Below are positions 7,077-15,763 of a stretch of DNA of 48,827 nucleotides, piece by piece (the first letter of the stretch is position 1; every line of letters begins with the position of its first letter). The position numbers and the translations under genes are program-made. Source of the stretch: an uncultured Pseudomonadota bacterium (GTDB taxonomy: Bacteria > Pseudomonadota > Gammaproteobacteria > Xanthomonadales > Ahniellaceae); assembly GCA_937996755.1 (NCBI GenBank), contig CALKUS010000101.1, positions 1 through 48,827 on the forward strand. The letters are read 5' to 3'. The notes beneath the pieces were generated by a model. The model was given only the letters and a program-made list of their open reading frames with translations. It made no database searches and was not told where the DNA came from.

Positions 7077-7804
7077 TGAACGTCGCCCGCACCACCACGC
7101 GCCTCGCCGAACGCTTCCGCGGTTTCCTGCCCGTGGTCGTGGACGTGGAAACGGGCGGCTTCAACCACGAGACGGACGCGCTGCTCGAAGTCGCGGCGAT
7201 CGTGGTGCACATGGACGAGGCCGGTTGGGTACGCCCCGGCGAGACGGTGTCGACGCACGTCGTGCCGTTCCCCGGCGCGAACCTCGACCCGCGCTCGCTG
7301 GAGATCACCGGCATCGACCCGACGCATCCGTTCCGCTTCGCGCTCGCCGAGCGCGAGGCGCTGAACGCGATCTTCACGCCGATCCGCAAGGCGATGCGCG
7401 AGTACGAGTGCCAGCGCGCGATCCTCGTCGGGCACAACGCGGCGTTCGACCTCAATTTCCTGAACGCGGCGATCAAGCGCACCGGCATCAAGCGCAGCCC
7501 GTTCCACCAGTTCAGCGCGTTCGACACCGTGTCGCTCGGCGGCCTCGCCTACGGGCAGACCGTGCTCGGGCGCGCCGTGCAGGCCGCCGGCCTGGACTGG
7601 AACGGCAGCGAGGCGCACTCCGCCGTGTACGACGCGGAACGCACGGCCGAACTGTTCTGCCGCATCGTGAATCGCTGGAAGACGCTCGAAGAGGCGTACG
7701 ACGGCCCCGTCGTCCCTGCGCCGCCCGCGGGCCGCGACGACGCGTCCGAACCGACTTCCGCGCTCGCCGCGGCCGCGCCCGATACGGGTCCGCTCCCCGG
7801 CTGA
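7076..7804 (+). CDS. rnt: Ribonuclease T
   Basis: Single-strand 3' exonuclease that trims tRNA CCA ends, 5S and 23S rRNA. All five DEDDh catalytic residues occur at the same numbers as in E. coli RNase T: Asp23 and Glu25 (VDVET), Asp125 (HNAAFD), His181 and Asp186 (HSAVYDAERT). The motif GIDPTHPFR and the stretch ELFCRIVNRWK are also family-typical. The product is 242 residues against 215 in E. coli; the extra length is a C-terminal Pro/Ala-rich tail after residue 207 of no obvious function. The gene starts 25 bases after the NADH dehydrogenase gene. Confidence 0.97.
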   Translation: MNVARTTTRLAERFRGFLPVVVDVETGGFNHETDALLEVAAIVVHMDEAGWVRPGETVSTHVVPFPGANLDPRSLEITGIDPTHPFRFALAEREALNAIFTPIRKAMREYECQRAILVGHNAAFDLNFLNAAIKRTGIKRSPFHQFSAFDTVSLGGLAYGQTVLGRAVQAAGLDWNGSEAHSAVYDAERTAELFCRIVNRWKTLEEAYDGPVVPAPPAGRDDASEPTSALAAAAPDTGPLPG

Positions 7805-7893
7805 CGCGCTGCGCCCATGACCGGCAGGACTGGCGCCGGCGCGGGATTTCCCCTAAGCATGCCGTTCCTTTTCGCCCTTCCCGGAGTCGTTCC

Positions 7894-10122
7894 ATGACGC
7901 TGCGCAGAATCGCCGCGCTTTCCGTGACCGTGCTCGTCGCGGCCTGCAGCCAGGACGCCGCACCGCCCGCGGGCGCGCCCGAAGCGGCCGCATCGCCCGC
8001 GCCCGCCGCGAACACGGCGCCTGCCACCGCACCGGCGAAGCTCGTGTATCCCGAGGCGAAGACGGTGGACGTCGTCGACGACTACCACGGCACCAAGGTG
8101 CCCGATCCGTATCGCTGGATGGAGGACCTCGATTCGCCCGAGCTGAAGACCTGGATCGACGGCGAGAACGCGGTCACGCAGTCGTACCTCGCCGACACGC
8201 CGCGCGAGGCGATCAAGGCGAAGCTCACGGAGCTCTGGAACTACGAGCGCTTCGGCGTGCCGTCGGTGCACGCCGGCCGCTACTTCTACACGCGCAACGA
8301 CGGCCTGCAGAACCAGTCGCCCTGGTACTGGCAGGAAGGCAAGGACGCGGACGCGAAGGCGCTGATCGACCCGAATGCGCTGTCCGCCGACGGCACGATC
8401 GCGCTGTCCGAATCGGCCGCGAGCAACGACGGCAAGCGCTTCGCGTACTCGCTGTCCGACGGCGGTTCCGACTGGCGCACGATCCGCGTGCGCGACGTCG
8501 ACGCCGGCACCGACACCAGCGACGAGGTGAAGTGGGCGAAGTTCACCGACATCGCGTGGACGAAGTCCGGCGACGGGTTCTACTACTCGCGCTTCGACGA
8601 GCCGAAGGGCGAGAACGAGCTCAAGGCGCTGAACAAGTTCGCGAAGGTCTACCTGCACAAGCTCGGCACGCCGCAGGACAAGGACGTGCTCGTGTACGAG
8701 CGCAAGGACCAGCCCGACTGGGGCTTCGGCGCCGAAGTGAGCGACGACGGCAAGTACCTCGTGATCTCGGTTTCGCTCGGCACCGACGAGCGCAACCTGC
8801 TCTTCTACAAGGACCTGACGAACCCGAAGGCGAAGGTCGTCGAGCTGCTGCCGAACCTCGAAGCGGCCTACGACTTCATCGGCAACGACGGCTCCACGTT
8901 CTTCGTGCGCACCGACAACGGCGCCGAGCGCTACCACGTGGTGGCGATCGACCTCGCGAAGCCCGACCGCGCGAACTGGAAAGACGTGGTTCCGCAGGCC
9001 GAAGCAACGCTCACCGACGCTTCGCTCGTGAACCACCAGCTGATCGCGAACTACCTCAAGGACGCGCACAGCGTCGTGAAGGTGTTCGGGCTCGACGGCG
9101 CGCTCGTGCGCGACATCGCGCTGCCTGGCCTCGGCACGGCGACCGGCTTCGACGGCGGCATCGACGACACGGAGACGTTCTTCTCGTTCACGAGCTACAC
9201 GACACCGACCACGATCTACCGCTACGACGCGACGTCGGGCGAAGCGAGCGTGTTCCGCCAGCCGAAGGTCGCGTTCGATCCGTCGCAGTACGAAACGACG
9301 CAGGTGTTCTATCCGAGCAAGGACGGCACGAAGGTCCCGATGTTCATCACCGCGCGCAAGAGCGTGGCGAAGGACGGCAACAACCCGACAATCCTGTACG
9401 GCTACGGCGGCTTCAACATTTCCTCCACGCCGACGTTCAGCGCGAGCACGATCGCGTGGCTCGAGATGGGCGGCGTCTACGCCGTCGCGAACCTGCGTGG
9501 CGGCGGCGAATACGGCAAGGCCTGGCACGAAGGCGGCATGAAGACGCACAAGCAGAACGTCTTCGACGACTTCGCGGCGGGCGCGCAGTACCTGATCGGC
9601 GAGAAGTACACGAACCCGAACCGCCTCGCGATCTCGGGCCGCTCGAACGGCGGCCTGCTGGTCGCCGCGACGATGCTGCAGCACCCCGAGCTGTTCGGCG
9701 CCGCGCTGCCCGCGGTCGGCGTGCAGGACATGCTGCGCTTCCGCGAGTTCACGATCGGCTGGGCGTGGGAATCGGACTACGGCTCGGTGAAGAACCCCGA
9801 GGAGTTCAAGGCCATCCACGCCTACTCGCCGCTGCACAACGTGAAGGCCGGCCAGCCGTATCCGCCGACGCTGATCACGACGGCCGACCGCGACGACCGC
9901 GTGTTCCCCGCGCACAGCTTCAAGTTCGCGGCCGCGCTGCAGAAGGCGTACGAAGGCCTGAACCCGATGCTGATCCGCGTCGAGACGCGCGCCGGCCACG
10001 GCGCAGGCAAGCCGACCGCGAAGGTCATCGAGGAGCAGACCGACATCTACGCGTTCCTCGTGAAGACGCTCGAGGTGAAGCTGCCCGATGCGTTCGGCGA
10101 CGACGCGGGCCGGATCAAGTAG
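7894..10122 (+). CDS. Prolyl oligopeptidase family serine peptidase (S9A), predicted lipoprotein
   Basis: Cleaves short peptides on the carboxyl side of proline. The 742-residue product has a lipoprotein signal (lipobox LVAAC, Cys18) and an Ala/Pro-rich linker to about residue 48. The N-terminal lid segment (KVPDPYRWMEDLD) leads into a seven-bladed propeller (about 120-460), followed by the alpha/beta-hydrolase domain. The catalytic triad is Ser584 (GRSNGG), Asp668 (DRDDRVFPAHS) and His702 (AGHGAGKPT). Lipid anchoring puts it in the periplasm or outer membrane, unlike the cytosolic eukaryotic enzyme. The frame is open from 7225, but the ATG at 7894 starts the signal peptide and follows GGAG. 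Confidence 0.95.
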   Translation: MTLRRIAALSVTVLVAACSQDAAPPAGAPEAAASPAPAANTAPATAPAKLVYPEAKTVDVVDDYHGTKVPDPYRWMEDLDSPELKTWIDGENAVTQSYLADTPREAIKAKLTELWNYERFGVPSVHAGRYFYTRNDGLQNQSPWYWQEGKDADAKALIDPNALSADGTIALSESAASNDGKRFAYSLSDGGSDWRTIRVRDVDAGTDTSDEVKWAKFTDIAWTKSGDGFYYSRFDEPKGENELKALNKFAKVYLHKLGTPQDKDVLVYERKDQPDWGFGAEVSDDGKYLVISVSLGTDERNLLFYKDLTNPKAKVVELLPNLEAAYDFIGNDGSTFFVRTDNGAERYHVVAIDLAKPDRANWKDVVPQAEATLTDASLVNHQLIANYLKDAHSVVKVFGLDGALVRDIALPGLGTATGFDGGIDDTETFFSFTSYTTPTTIYRYDATSGEASVFRQPKVAFDPSQYETTQVFYPSKDGTKVPMFITARKSVAKDGNNPTILYGYGGFNISSTPTFSASTIAWLEMGGVYAVANLRGGGEYGKAWHEGGMKTHKQNVFDDFAAGAQYLIGEKYTNPNRLAISGRSNGGLLVAATMLQHPELFGAALPAVGVQDMLRFREFTIGWAWESDYGSVKNPEEFKAIHAYSPLHNVKAGQPYPPTLITTADRDDRVFPAHSFKFAAALQKAYEGLNPMLIRVETRAGHGAGKPTAKVIEEQTDIYAFLVKTLEVKLPDAFGDDAGRIK

Positions 10123-10164
10123 GCGCAATGCGCCCGGCGTGTCCCGTCTGCCGGGCAAGCGGCG

Positions 10165-10190
10165 TTCTCCGTGGTCACCACCACGGAGAG
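10165..10190. terminator. Stem-loop after the prolyl oligopeptidase gene
   Basis: TCTCCGTGGT-cacc-ACCACGGAGA is a perfect 10-base stem with a 4-base loop, extended by a G-T pair. It lies about 45 bases after the stop codon and about 100 bases before cysK. There is no T-tract. It most likely ends the upstream transcript; a leader role for cysK is less likely. Confidence 0.5.
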
Positions 10191-10290
10191 CGTCGCCCAT
10201 GCATCACCCGGCATGTCATATCACCAGACGGCAGGAACGCCCCGCTCCGATAGTTGTTAACATCGCCGCGTTCCCACGGAGGGCGCGGCG

Positions 10291-11229
10291 ATGATCCACG
10301 ACTCGATCCTCGACACGATCGGCCGCACGCCGATCGTCCGCATCAACCGCCTCGCGCCGAAGGGCGTGACCATGTACGTCAAGGTCGAGGCGTTCAACCC
10401 GATGGCGTCGGTCAAGGACCGGCTCGCGCTCGCGATCATCCTGGACGCCGAGGCACGTGGCGCGCTGAAACCCGGACAGACGGTGGTGGAAGCCACGTCC
10501 GGCAACACCGGCATCGCGCTCGCGATGGTGTGCGCCGCGCGCGGCTATCCGTTCGTCGCGATCATGGCCGACTCGTTCTCGATCGAACGTCGCAAGCTCA
10601 TGCGCGCGCTGGGTGCGAAGGTGTTGCTGTCGCCCGCCGCGGAACGCGCGACCGGCATGGTCAAGCGCGCCGAAGAGTACGCGAAGAAGCACGGCGCGTT
10701 CTATGCGCGGCAGTTCGAGAACGAGGCGAACCCGGCTTACCACCGCAGCACGACCGGCCCCGAGATCCTGCAGGACTTCGCGGGCAAGCGCCTCGACTGG
10801 TTCGTCACGGGCTACGGCACGGGCGGCACGCTGACGGGCGCGGGCGAGATGATCCGCCTCGCGCGCCCCGACGTGCGCATCGTGGTGACGGAACCGGCCG
10901 GCGCGGCGCTGTTGTCCGGCGGCGAATGGAAGCCGCACAAGATCCAGGGCTGGACGCCCGACTTCATCCCGCAGGTGCTGAACCGTGGCGTTGCGCACGA
11001 GGTCGTGCCGGTGGACGACATCGTCGCGCGCGACACCGCACGCGCGCTCGCCACGAAGGAAGGCATCTTCTGCGGCCTTTCGTCCGGCGGCACGTTCGCC
11101 GCGGCGCTCGAAGTGGCGAAGAAGGCGAAGGAAGGCGACGTGATCCTCGCCATGTTGCCCGACACCGGCGAGCGTTACCTGTCGACGATCCTGTTTGATG
11201 GCATCAACGAGGGTTCCGACGAGGAATGA
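10291..11229 (+). CDS. cysK: Cysteine synthase A (O-acetylserine sulfhydrylase)
   Basis: PLP enzyme that makes cysteine from O-acetylserine and sulfide. The 312-residue product has the PLP-binding Lys42 (ASVKDR), the substrate loop TSGNTGIALA, the phosphate-binding GYGTGGTLTG, and SSGG near residue 270. The C-terminal PDTGERYLST is typical. CysK and CysM are hard to separate; the length and motif set favour CysK. A GGAGG-containing site (GGAGGGCGCGGCG) precedes the ATG. It is alone between two hairpin regions, so it is probably a single-gene unit. Confidence 0.9.
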   Translation: MIHDSILDTIGRTPIVRINRLAPKGVTMYVKVEAFNPMASVKDRLALAIILDAEARGALKPGQTVVEATSGNTGIALAMVCAARGYPFVAIMADSFSIERRKLMRALGAKVLLSPAAERATGMVKRAEEYAKKHGAFYARQFENEANPAYHRSTTGPEILQDFAGKRLDWFVTGYGTGGTLTGAGEMIRLARPDVRIVVTEPAGAALLSGGEWKPHKIQGWTPDFIPQVLNRGVAHEVVPVDDIVARDTARALATKEGIFCGLSSGGTFAAALEVAKKAKEGDVILAMLPDTGERYLSTILFDGINEGSDEE

Positions 11230-11234
11230 GCCAT

Positions 11235-11323
11235 CACCTCCCTCCCCTGCGCAGGCAGGGGTGAGGGGGGAAATGCCGGCGCACTGCGCCGGCCCCACGA
11301 ACGCCAGCGCGAGTAGCGCTGGC
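11235..11323. repeat. Three successive hairpins between cysK and the MBOAT gene
   Basis: Hairpin one (about 11235-11268) joins CCCTCCCCTGC to GCAGGGGTGAGGG with one bulged base. Hairpin two is a 9-base stem, GCCGGCGCA-c-TGCGCCGGC, at 11275-11293. Hairpin three is GCCAGCGC-gagta-GCGCTGGC at 11303-11323. The rest of the 11230-11427 gap holds GGTCGGGGTGGGGTGCA, also seen after the hairpin near 4960, so the unit is repeated in the genome. No gene is present here. Confidence 0.7.
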
Positions 11324-11427
11324 CGGAATGGGTCGGGGTGGGGTGCACTACCAGCTCCCGGCAACGGATCGTCGCGCGAGCTGGCCGCGGCCAATGCTTT
11401 CGCTCTCCCGGGGAGTGATCGGCGGGC

Positions 11428-12843
11428 ATGGTCTTCAACTCGCTCACGTTCATCGTGTTCTTCGCCTGCGTGCTCGCCCTGCACGCATTGCCGTTGCCGT
11501 GGACGGCGAAGAAAGCGAACCTGCTCGTCGCGAGCTACCTGTTCTACGCCGCGTGGAACCCGCCGTTCGTGATCCTGCTGTGGGTGTCGACGATCGTCGA
11601 CTGGTACGCGGCGCTCGGGCTGGTGCGCGCGCAGCGGCCCGCGGCACGGCGCGCCTGGATGCTGCTGTCGGTGGTCGTGAACCTCGGCATGCTCGCGTGG
11701 TTCAAGTACGGCAACTTCCTGCTCGCGAACTTCAACGCGCTCGTCGCGCCGCTCGGCGTGCAGTGGCAGGCGCCGCATTACGACATCGTGCTGCCGGTCG
11801 GCATCTCGTTCTACACGTTCGCGACGCTCTCATACACGCTCGACGTCTACCTGCGCCGCGCGACGCCCGCGCGCAACTTCCTCGACTACGCGCTGTTCGT
11901 GACGTTCTTCCCGCACCTCGTCGCGGGCCCGATCATGCGCCCGACCGAGCTCGTGCCGCAGTTCGAGCAGCCGCGCCGCGCGACTGCTCAGATGCTGCGC
12001 TTCGGGCTCGCGCTCATGACGCTGGGCCTGTTCCAGAAGGTCGTTCTCGCCGACGCGCTCCTCGCGCCCGCCGCCGAAATGGTCTACGACGGCATGGGCG
12101 CACCGGGCGCGCTGGACGCGTGGCTCGGCACGCTCGCGTTCAGCGGCCAGATCTTCTGCGACTTCGCGGGCTACTCGACGACGGCGATCGGCGCCGCGCT
12201 CTGTCTCGGCTTCGCGATGCCGGACAACTTCCGCTTTCCGTACGCGGCCGTCGGATTCTCCGATTTCTGGCGTCGCTGGCACATCACGCTGTCCTCCTGG
12301 CTGCGCGACTACCTCTACATCCCGCTGGGCGGCAATCGCCATGGCGAGGCACGCACGTACGGCGCGCTGATGGCCACCATGCTGCTCGGCGGACTGTGGC
12401 ACGGCGCGAGCTGGTCGTTCGTCGCGTGGGGCGGCCTGCACGGCCTGTACCTCGCGGTCGAGCGCTGGCTACGCGGGCGGTTCGCCGGCTACCGGCCCGG
12501 GACGCTCGCGCTGTTCATGCTCGCGCTGCTCACGTGGACGCTGGTGAACATCACCTGGGTGTTTTTCCGCGCGAAGGGCTTCGAGCACGCCGGCACCGTG
12601 CTCGGCGGGATGTTCGGGATGAACGGCGCCGCGCCGCCGATCCTGCCGACGTCGCACGTCGTGCCGGTGGCGCTCATCGTCGCGGCGATCGTCGCGACGC
12701 ACTGGTGGATGCGCGCGCGCACGCTCGAGGCTACGCTCGCGCGCACGCCCGCCATCGTCTTGTCGCTCGCGTGGGGCTTGATGCTGTTCGCGATCGTCGC
12801 GGCACAGGGAACCGGCAGTGCATTCATCTACTTCCAGTTCTGA
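11428..12843 (+). CDS. MBOAT-family O-acetyltransferase (AlgI/DltB/PatA-like)
   Basis: A 471-residue polytopic membrane enzyme that moves acetyl groups across the membrane for O-acetylation of a polysaccharide. Family marks: NSLTFIVFF at the N-terminus, YLFYAAWNP, the SFYTFATLSYTLDVY stretch, FFPHLVAGPI, the conserved DFAGYS and DFWRRWHITLSSWLRDYLYIPLGG region (279-302), and the active-site His325 in GLWHGASW. The next gene overlaps its end by 26 bases and encodes the usual AlgJ/AlgX-like partner. No polysaccharide synthesis genes are nearby, so the substrate is unknown. GGGAG lies upstream of the ATG. Confidence 0.93.
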   Translation: MVFNSLTFIVFFACVLALHALPLPWTAKKANLLVASYLFYAAWNPPFVILLWVSTIVDWYAALGLVRAQRPAARRAWMLLSVVVNLGMLAWFKYGNFLLANFNALVAPLGVQWQAPHYDIVLPVGISFYTFATLSYTLDVYLRRATPARNFLDYALFVTFFPHLVAGPIMRPTELVPQFEQPRRATAQMLRFGLALMTLGLFQKVVLADALLAPAAEMVYDGMGAPGALDAWLGTLAFSGQIFCDFAGYSTTAIGAALCLGFAMPDNFRFPYAAVGFSDFWRRWHITLSSWLRDYLYIPLGGNRHGEARTYGALMATMLLGGLWHGASWSFVAWGGLHGLYLAVERWLRGRFAGYRPGTLALFMLALLTWTLVNITWVFFRAKGFEHAGTVLGGMFGMNGAAPPILPTSHVVPVALIVAAIVATHWWMRARTLEATLARTPAIVLSLAWGLMLFAIVAAQGTGSAFIYFQF

Positions 12844-13978
12844 CCCCGGCGCGCCGCCGAACGTGCACGAGACCCGCCCGGGTTTCGTGAGGCTCACCGC
12901 GGCCGACCGGCCCGGCGTGGCACAACCCGTGCCCGAGCGCGACATCCCCGCGCAGCCGTGGGGGCGCATCTGGATCGGCGCGCTGCTGCTCGCGCTCGCG
13001 TTGCTGGCGTGGTGGGAGCTGCACTGGCGCGCGTTCGGCGCGACGCCGAGCTATCGCAACAGCGACGGCCAGTGGGCGGTCGAGCGCCGCCGCGTGGCTG
13101 CGGCCGACGCCGACACGGTCGTGCTGGTCGGCGACTCGCGCCTGTTGTTCGACGTGCAGCTGGATACCTGGGAGCGCGTCACGGGCAATCGTCCGATCCA
13201 GCTCGCGATGGAAGGCACGTCGCCGCTCCCGGTGCTCGAAGACCTCGCCGCCGATCCGTCGTTCACCGGCCGCGTGCTCGTGGACGTGGCGCCGCGCGTA
13301 TTCTTCGGCAACTCGTCGCGCCGCGCGAACGTCGCCGATTACGCCCGCAGGCAGGGACCGTCGCAGCGCAGCGGCACGTGGCTGTCCATGCATCTCCTGG
13401 AACCGTACTTCGCATTCCTCGAGCCGGACTTCGCGCTCGCCGTCGTGATGCGACGCCAGCCGATCTGGCCGAAGCGGCCGGGCCTGCGCATGCGCACCCC
13501 CGTACGCAAGCTCGCCGACCGCGAGGTCGATCGCAATACCTACATGTGGCACAAGCTGGTCGACGATCCCGCGTACCGCGAGCTGGCGCGCAGCATCTGG
13601 GCCGAGGAATTCGACCGGCCGTTGCGCGGCATGGACACACCGGAAGCGACCCGCGCGGCGGTCGACGCGCAGATCGAGCGCACGGCGAAAGCCGTCGCGA
13701 CGTTGCGCGCGCGCGGCGTGCGCCTCGTGTTCGTGCGCCCGCCCAGCATCGGGCCCTACCTCGAGTGGGAAGAGAAGTACCTGCCGCGCGCGACCACCTA
13801 GGATCCGCTCGTCGCGCGCCTCGGCGTGCCGGCCATCCACTTCGCCGACCATCCGCAGCTGCAGGGTTACGACCAGCCCGAGTGGTCGCATCTGTCGCGA
13901 GCGGAGGCGGAGCGATTCACGGAGCAACTGGCGCCGCTCGTCATCGCCGAGTTCGAAAAGCTCGAGGCCAACCCGTAG
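12818..13978 (+). pseudogene. AlgJ/AlgX-like O-acetylation partner, interrupted by an in-frame TAG
   Basis: The frame runs from ATG 12818 (or GTG 12863) and stops at TAG 13799-13801 after 327 residues, but the same frame stays open for 58 more codons to TAG 13976-13978. One membrane helix (residues about 51-66) is followed by an SGNH-like extracellular domain with GDSRLLFDV (Gly105-Asp106-Ser107). The part after the amber codon continues the domain and holds the conserved PEWSHLS (His358), so the full gene would be 386 residues. A single-base change (TGG or TAC to TAG) explains the break. It may be a real loss, a readthrough site or a sequence error. It overlaps the MBOAT gene and would work with it. 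Confidence 0.85.
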
Positions 13979-14041
13979 GGGGCAGCTCCGCTGCCCCCGC
14001 GGGCCCGATCGGCGCGTGGGCAGCGGAGCTGCCCACCCTAC
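13975..14041. repeat. Long hairpin of inverted GGGCAGCTCCGCTGCCC copies between convergent genes
   Basis: GTAGGGGGCAGCTCCGCTGCCC at 13975-13996 is matched by the inverted GGGCAGCGGAGCTGCCCACCCTAC at 14018-14041. Each arm is also nearly palindromic. The TAG that ends the ancestral acetylation gene lies in the left arm, and the right arm reaches the last codons of the minus-strand gene. It probably ends transcription from both sides. Confidence 0.75.
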
Positions 14042-14292
14042 GCTCTACGCCTCGCCTTGATCCAATTCGCGATGCCGATGAGGCTCACGAGCACCCAGGC
14101 TCCCTCCATCAGCAGCGCGGACAGGTTGAAGCGGTAGAGCAGCGAAATCACGACGAACAGCGCGCCGACGCCATTGAGAACGGAGTACGCGAGATCCTCG
14201 GCCTTCATGCGCTTCGTCTGCAGCGCGAAGTAGGCCCACAGCACGAGCGCGACGCCGGTGGTGCCGAGGATGTCGTGCCACTCGAAATTCAT
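14038..14292 (-). CDS. Small membrane protein, CBU_0592 family
   Basis: An 84-residue protein with three likely membrane helices: GTTGVALVLWAYFALQ (about 9-25), AYSVLNGVGALFVVISLLY (35-53) and LMEGAWVLVSLIGIANW (60-76). The pattern, with a short loop TKRMKAEDL after the first helix, matches the CBU_0592-like family, whose function is not known. The ATG at 14292 was chosen because a GGGGGGAGA site lies about ten bases upstream. The frame is open 13 codons further up, into a hairpin repeat. Confidence 0.75.
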   Translation of the reverse strand: MNFEWHDILGTTGVALVLWAYFALQTKRMKAEDLAYSVLNGVGALFVVISLLYRFNLSALLMEGAWVLVSLIGIANWIKARRRA

Positions 14293-14301
14293 CTCAAGCT
14301 T

Positions 14302-14327
14302 CTCCCCCCTGCAGTCGCAGGGGAGGG
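14302..14327. repeat. CTCCCCCCTGC/GCAGGGGAGG hairpin
   Basis: CTCCCCCCTGC-agtc-GCAGGGGAGG forms a near-perfect stem in the 47-base gap between two minus-strand genes. It is the same type as the hairpins at 4934-4959 and about 11235-11268. Its left arm supplies the G-rich ribosome binding site of the small membrane protein. Confidence 0.6.
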
Positions 14328-14339
14328 GCAAAGATCACA

Positions 14340-15734
14340 TCAGGGCGCGACCTGCGCAAGCGAAGTCGCAGCCGGCGCCGCCGATTTCACGACGTACTTG
14401 ATGCGCTTGTCCTCGATCTCGCGCAGCTCGATCGCGAGGCCGCCGATTTCTATCGTGCCGGGCTTCGCGTCGAAGCGGACCAGCTCGGACGACACCGCGT
14501 CCTGCGCGTCGGGCGTGTCGTAGCGACGGATCGCGAGCGCGACCTGCCCCTTGTCGACGCCGATGAAGGCGACGTCGTAGCGCACGAACGGCTGGCTCGC
14601 GTCGACGGACGCGACGTCGTACTGCGGGAGGAACAGCGCGTCGCGCGGGTCCACGAACACACGCGCGCCGCGAATGGGCGACAGCCGGCGACGATCGCTC
14701 CATCCGTATTCGTACGCAGCCAGCGTGCCCTCGATCGTGCCGTCGCGGCGCAGCGCCATCGCGTATTGCGACGCGGCCGAGCGCGGCAGCTGTACGGTGC
14801 GCATGATCTCGTCGCCGATCTTCAGGTATCCGACGATCTTGAGCCGATCGTCCGGCGTGATCGAGACGCCGGTGCCGATCGGCAGCTCGATGTGCATGGC
14901 GTGCGCGGGCCGCACGTAGTCGCGCTCGCTCGCAACGGCGTGGAAGTCCTCGCGCGTCACCATGGCGTCGCCGGGGAAGGACACTCGCACCTGCTCGACG
15001 CGGAAGTCGTCGGCGACGATGTGCACGGGTCGCGCACCGAGCGGCGCGGGCGCCTGCACCGAAACCGCCGTCACCGGGTCGTTCGTGATGGGGCTGGCGC
15101 GCACGTACTTCGTGTTGCCGGCCTTCGTGTTCGCGTTGGCGCCGGCGGCACGCTCGATCTGCGCGATCGCGTCGGAGGTCTGCGCGGCCTCGCTCATGCC
15201 ACCGCTGCGCTTGCGCCGGTATTCGTCGACGGTGCGCGCCGCCGCGAGGTAGTCGACCTCGCAGACCGTCGCCTTGTTGCGCTTCGCGTACTCGCGCATC
15301 AGGCGGCAGCGCGGCATGAACGCGTCGGGGATGTTCTCCAGGATCGCCTCGACCTTGGAGTAGGCGCGCGCGAGGCGCAGCGTCTCGCCCTGGGTGAGCG
15401 TCTGCCGGAACTTGTGCTTGCGCACCAGGTTCTCGATCTGGGTGAGGTTGCGCTTGAGCACGTCCATGTCGCTCTCGAGCACCATGATCTGCGCGATGTC
15501 GTGCTCGGTGAGCTCATCGCGCTGCTTGAGCTTCGCGCGCGCGAGGCCGTCGCGCACCTCCTTGGCCCATTTCTGCATGTCGGCGAAATCGCCGGGCGGC
15601 GCGCGCTCCTCGACGACCACCTTTTCGAGCGTGCGTCCTTCCTTGCTGCCCTCTTCCGTCGGCGCCTGCGTCTCCGCGGCGGCGACCGACAGCGACGACA
15701 CGAGGAGCCCAAGCATCGCGAGTTTCCGGATCAT
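14340..15734 (-). CDS. Exported protein of unknown function, last gene of the ECF sigma operon
   Basis: 464 residues with a signal peptide (MIRKLAMLGLLVSSLSVAAA, cleavage near residue 20). Residues about 35-140 are strongly helical and charged, likely a coiled coil (DFADMQKWAKEV, then ESDMDVLKRNLTQIENLVRK). The rest looks beta-rich, with DDFRVEQVRVSFPGDAM and AMHIELPIGTGVSITPDD. No family was recognised. The ATG at 15734 has AGGGGG eight bases upstream. An alternative ATG at 15767 overlaps the previous stop as ATGA and would add 11 residues. Being in one operon with a sigma factor and a periplasmic sensor suggests an envelope role. Confidence 0.75.
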   Translation of the reverse strand: MIRKLAMLGLLVSSLSVAAAETQAPTEEGSKEGRTLEKVVVEERAPPGDFADMQKWAKEVRDGLARAKLKQRDELTEHDIAQIMVLESDMDVLKRNLTQIENLVRKHKFRQTLTQGETLRLARAYSKVEAILENIPDAFMPRCRLMREYAKRNKATVCEVDYLAAARTVDEYRRKRSGGMSEAAQTSDAIAQIERAAGANANTKAGNTKYVRASPITNDPVTAVSVQAPAPLGARPVHIVADDFRVEQVRVSFPGDAMVTREDFHAVASERDYVRPAHAMHIELPIGTGVSITPDDRLKIVGYLKIGDEIMRTVQLPRSAASQYAMALRRDGTIEGTLAAYEYGWSDRRRLSPIRGARVFVDPRDALFLPQYDVASVDASQPFVRYDVAFIGVDKGQVALAIRRYDTPDAQDAVSSELVRFDAKPGTIEIGGLAIELREIEDKRIKYVVKSAAPAATSLAQVAP

Positions 15735-15763
15735 CACCATTCCCCCTGGTCGTTCGAGCCCAC

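Noticed and set aside
7549..10200. Minus-strand open frame of 883 codons opposite prolyl oligopeptidase
   Set aside because: The plus strand has an intact catalytic triad and lipobox; the antisense frame has low-complexity composition only.
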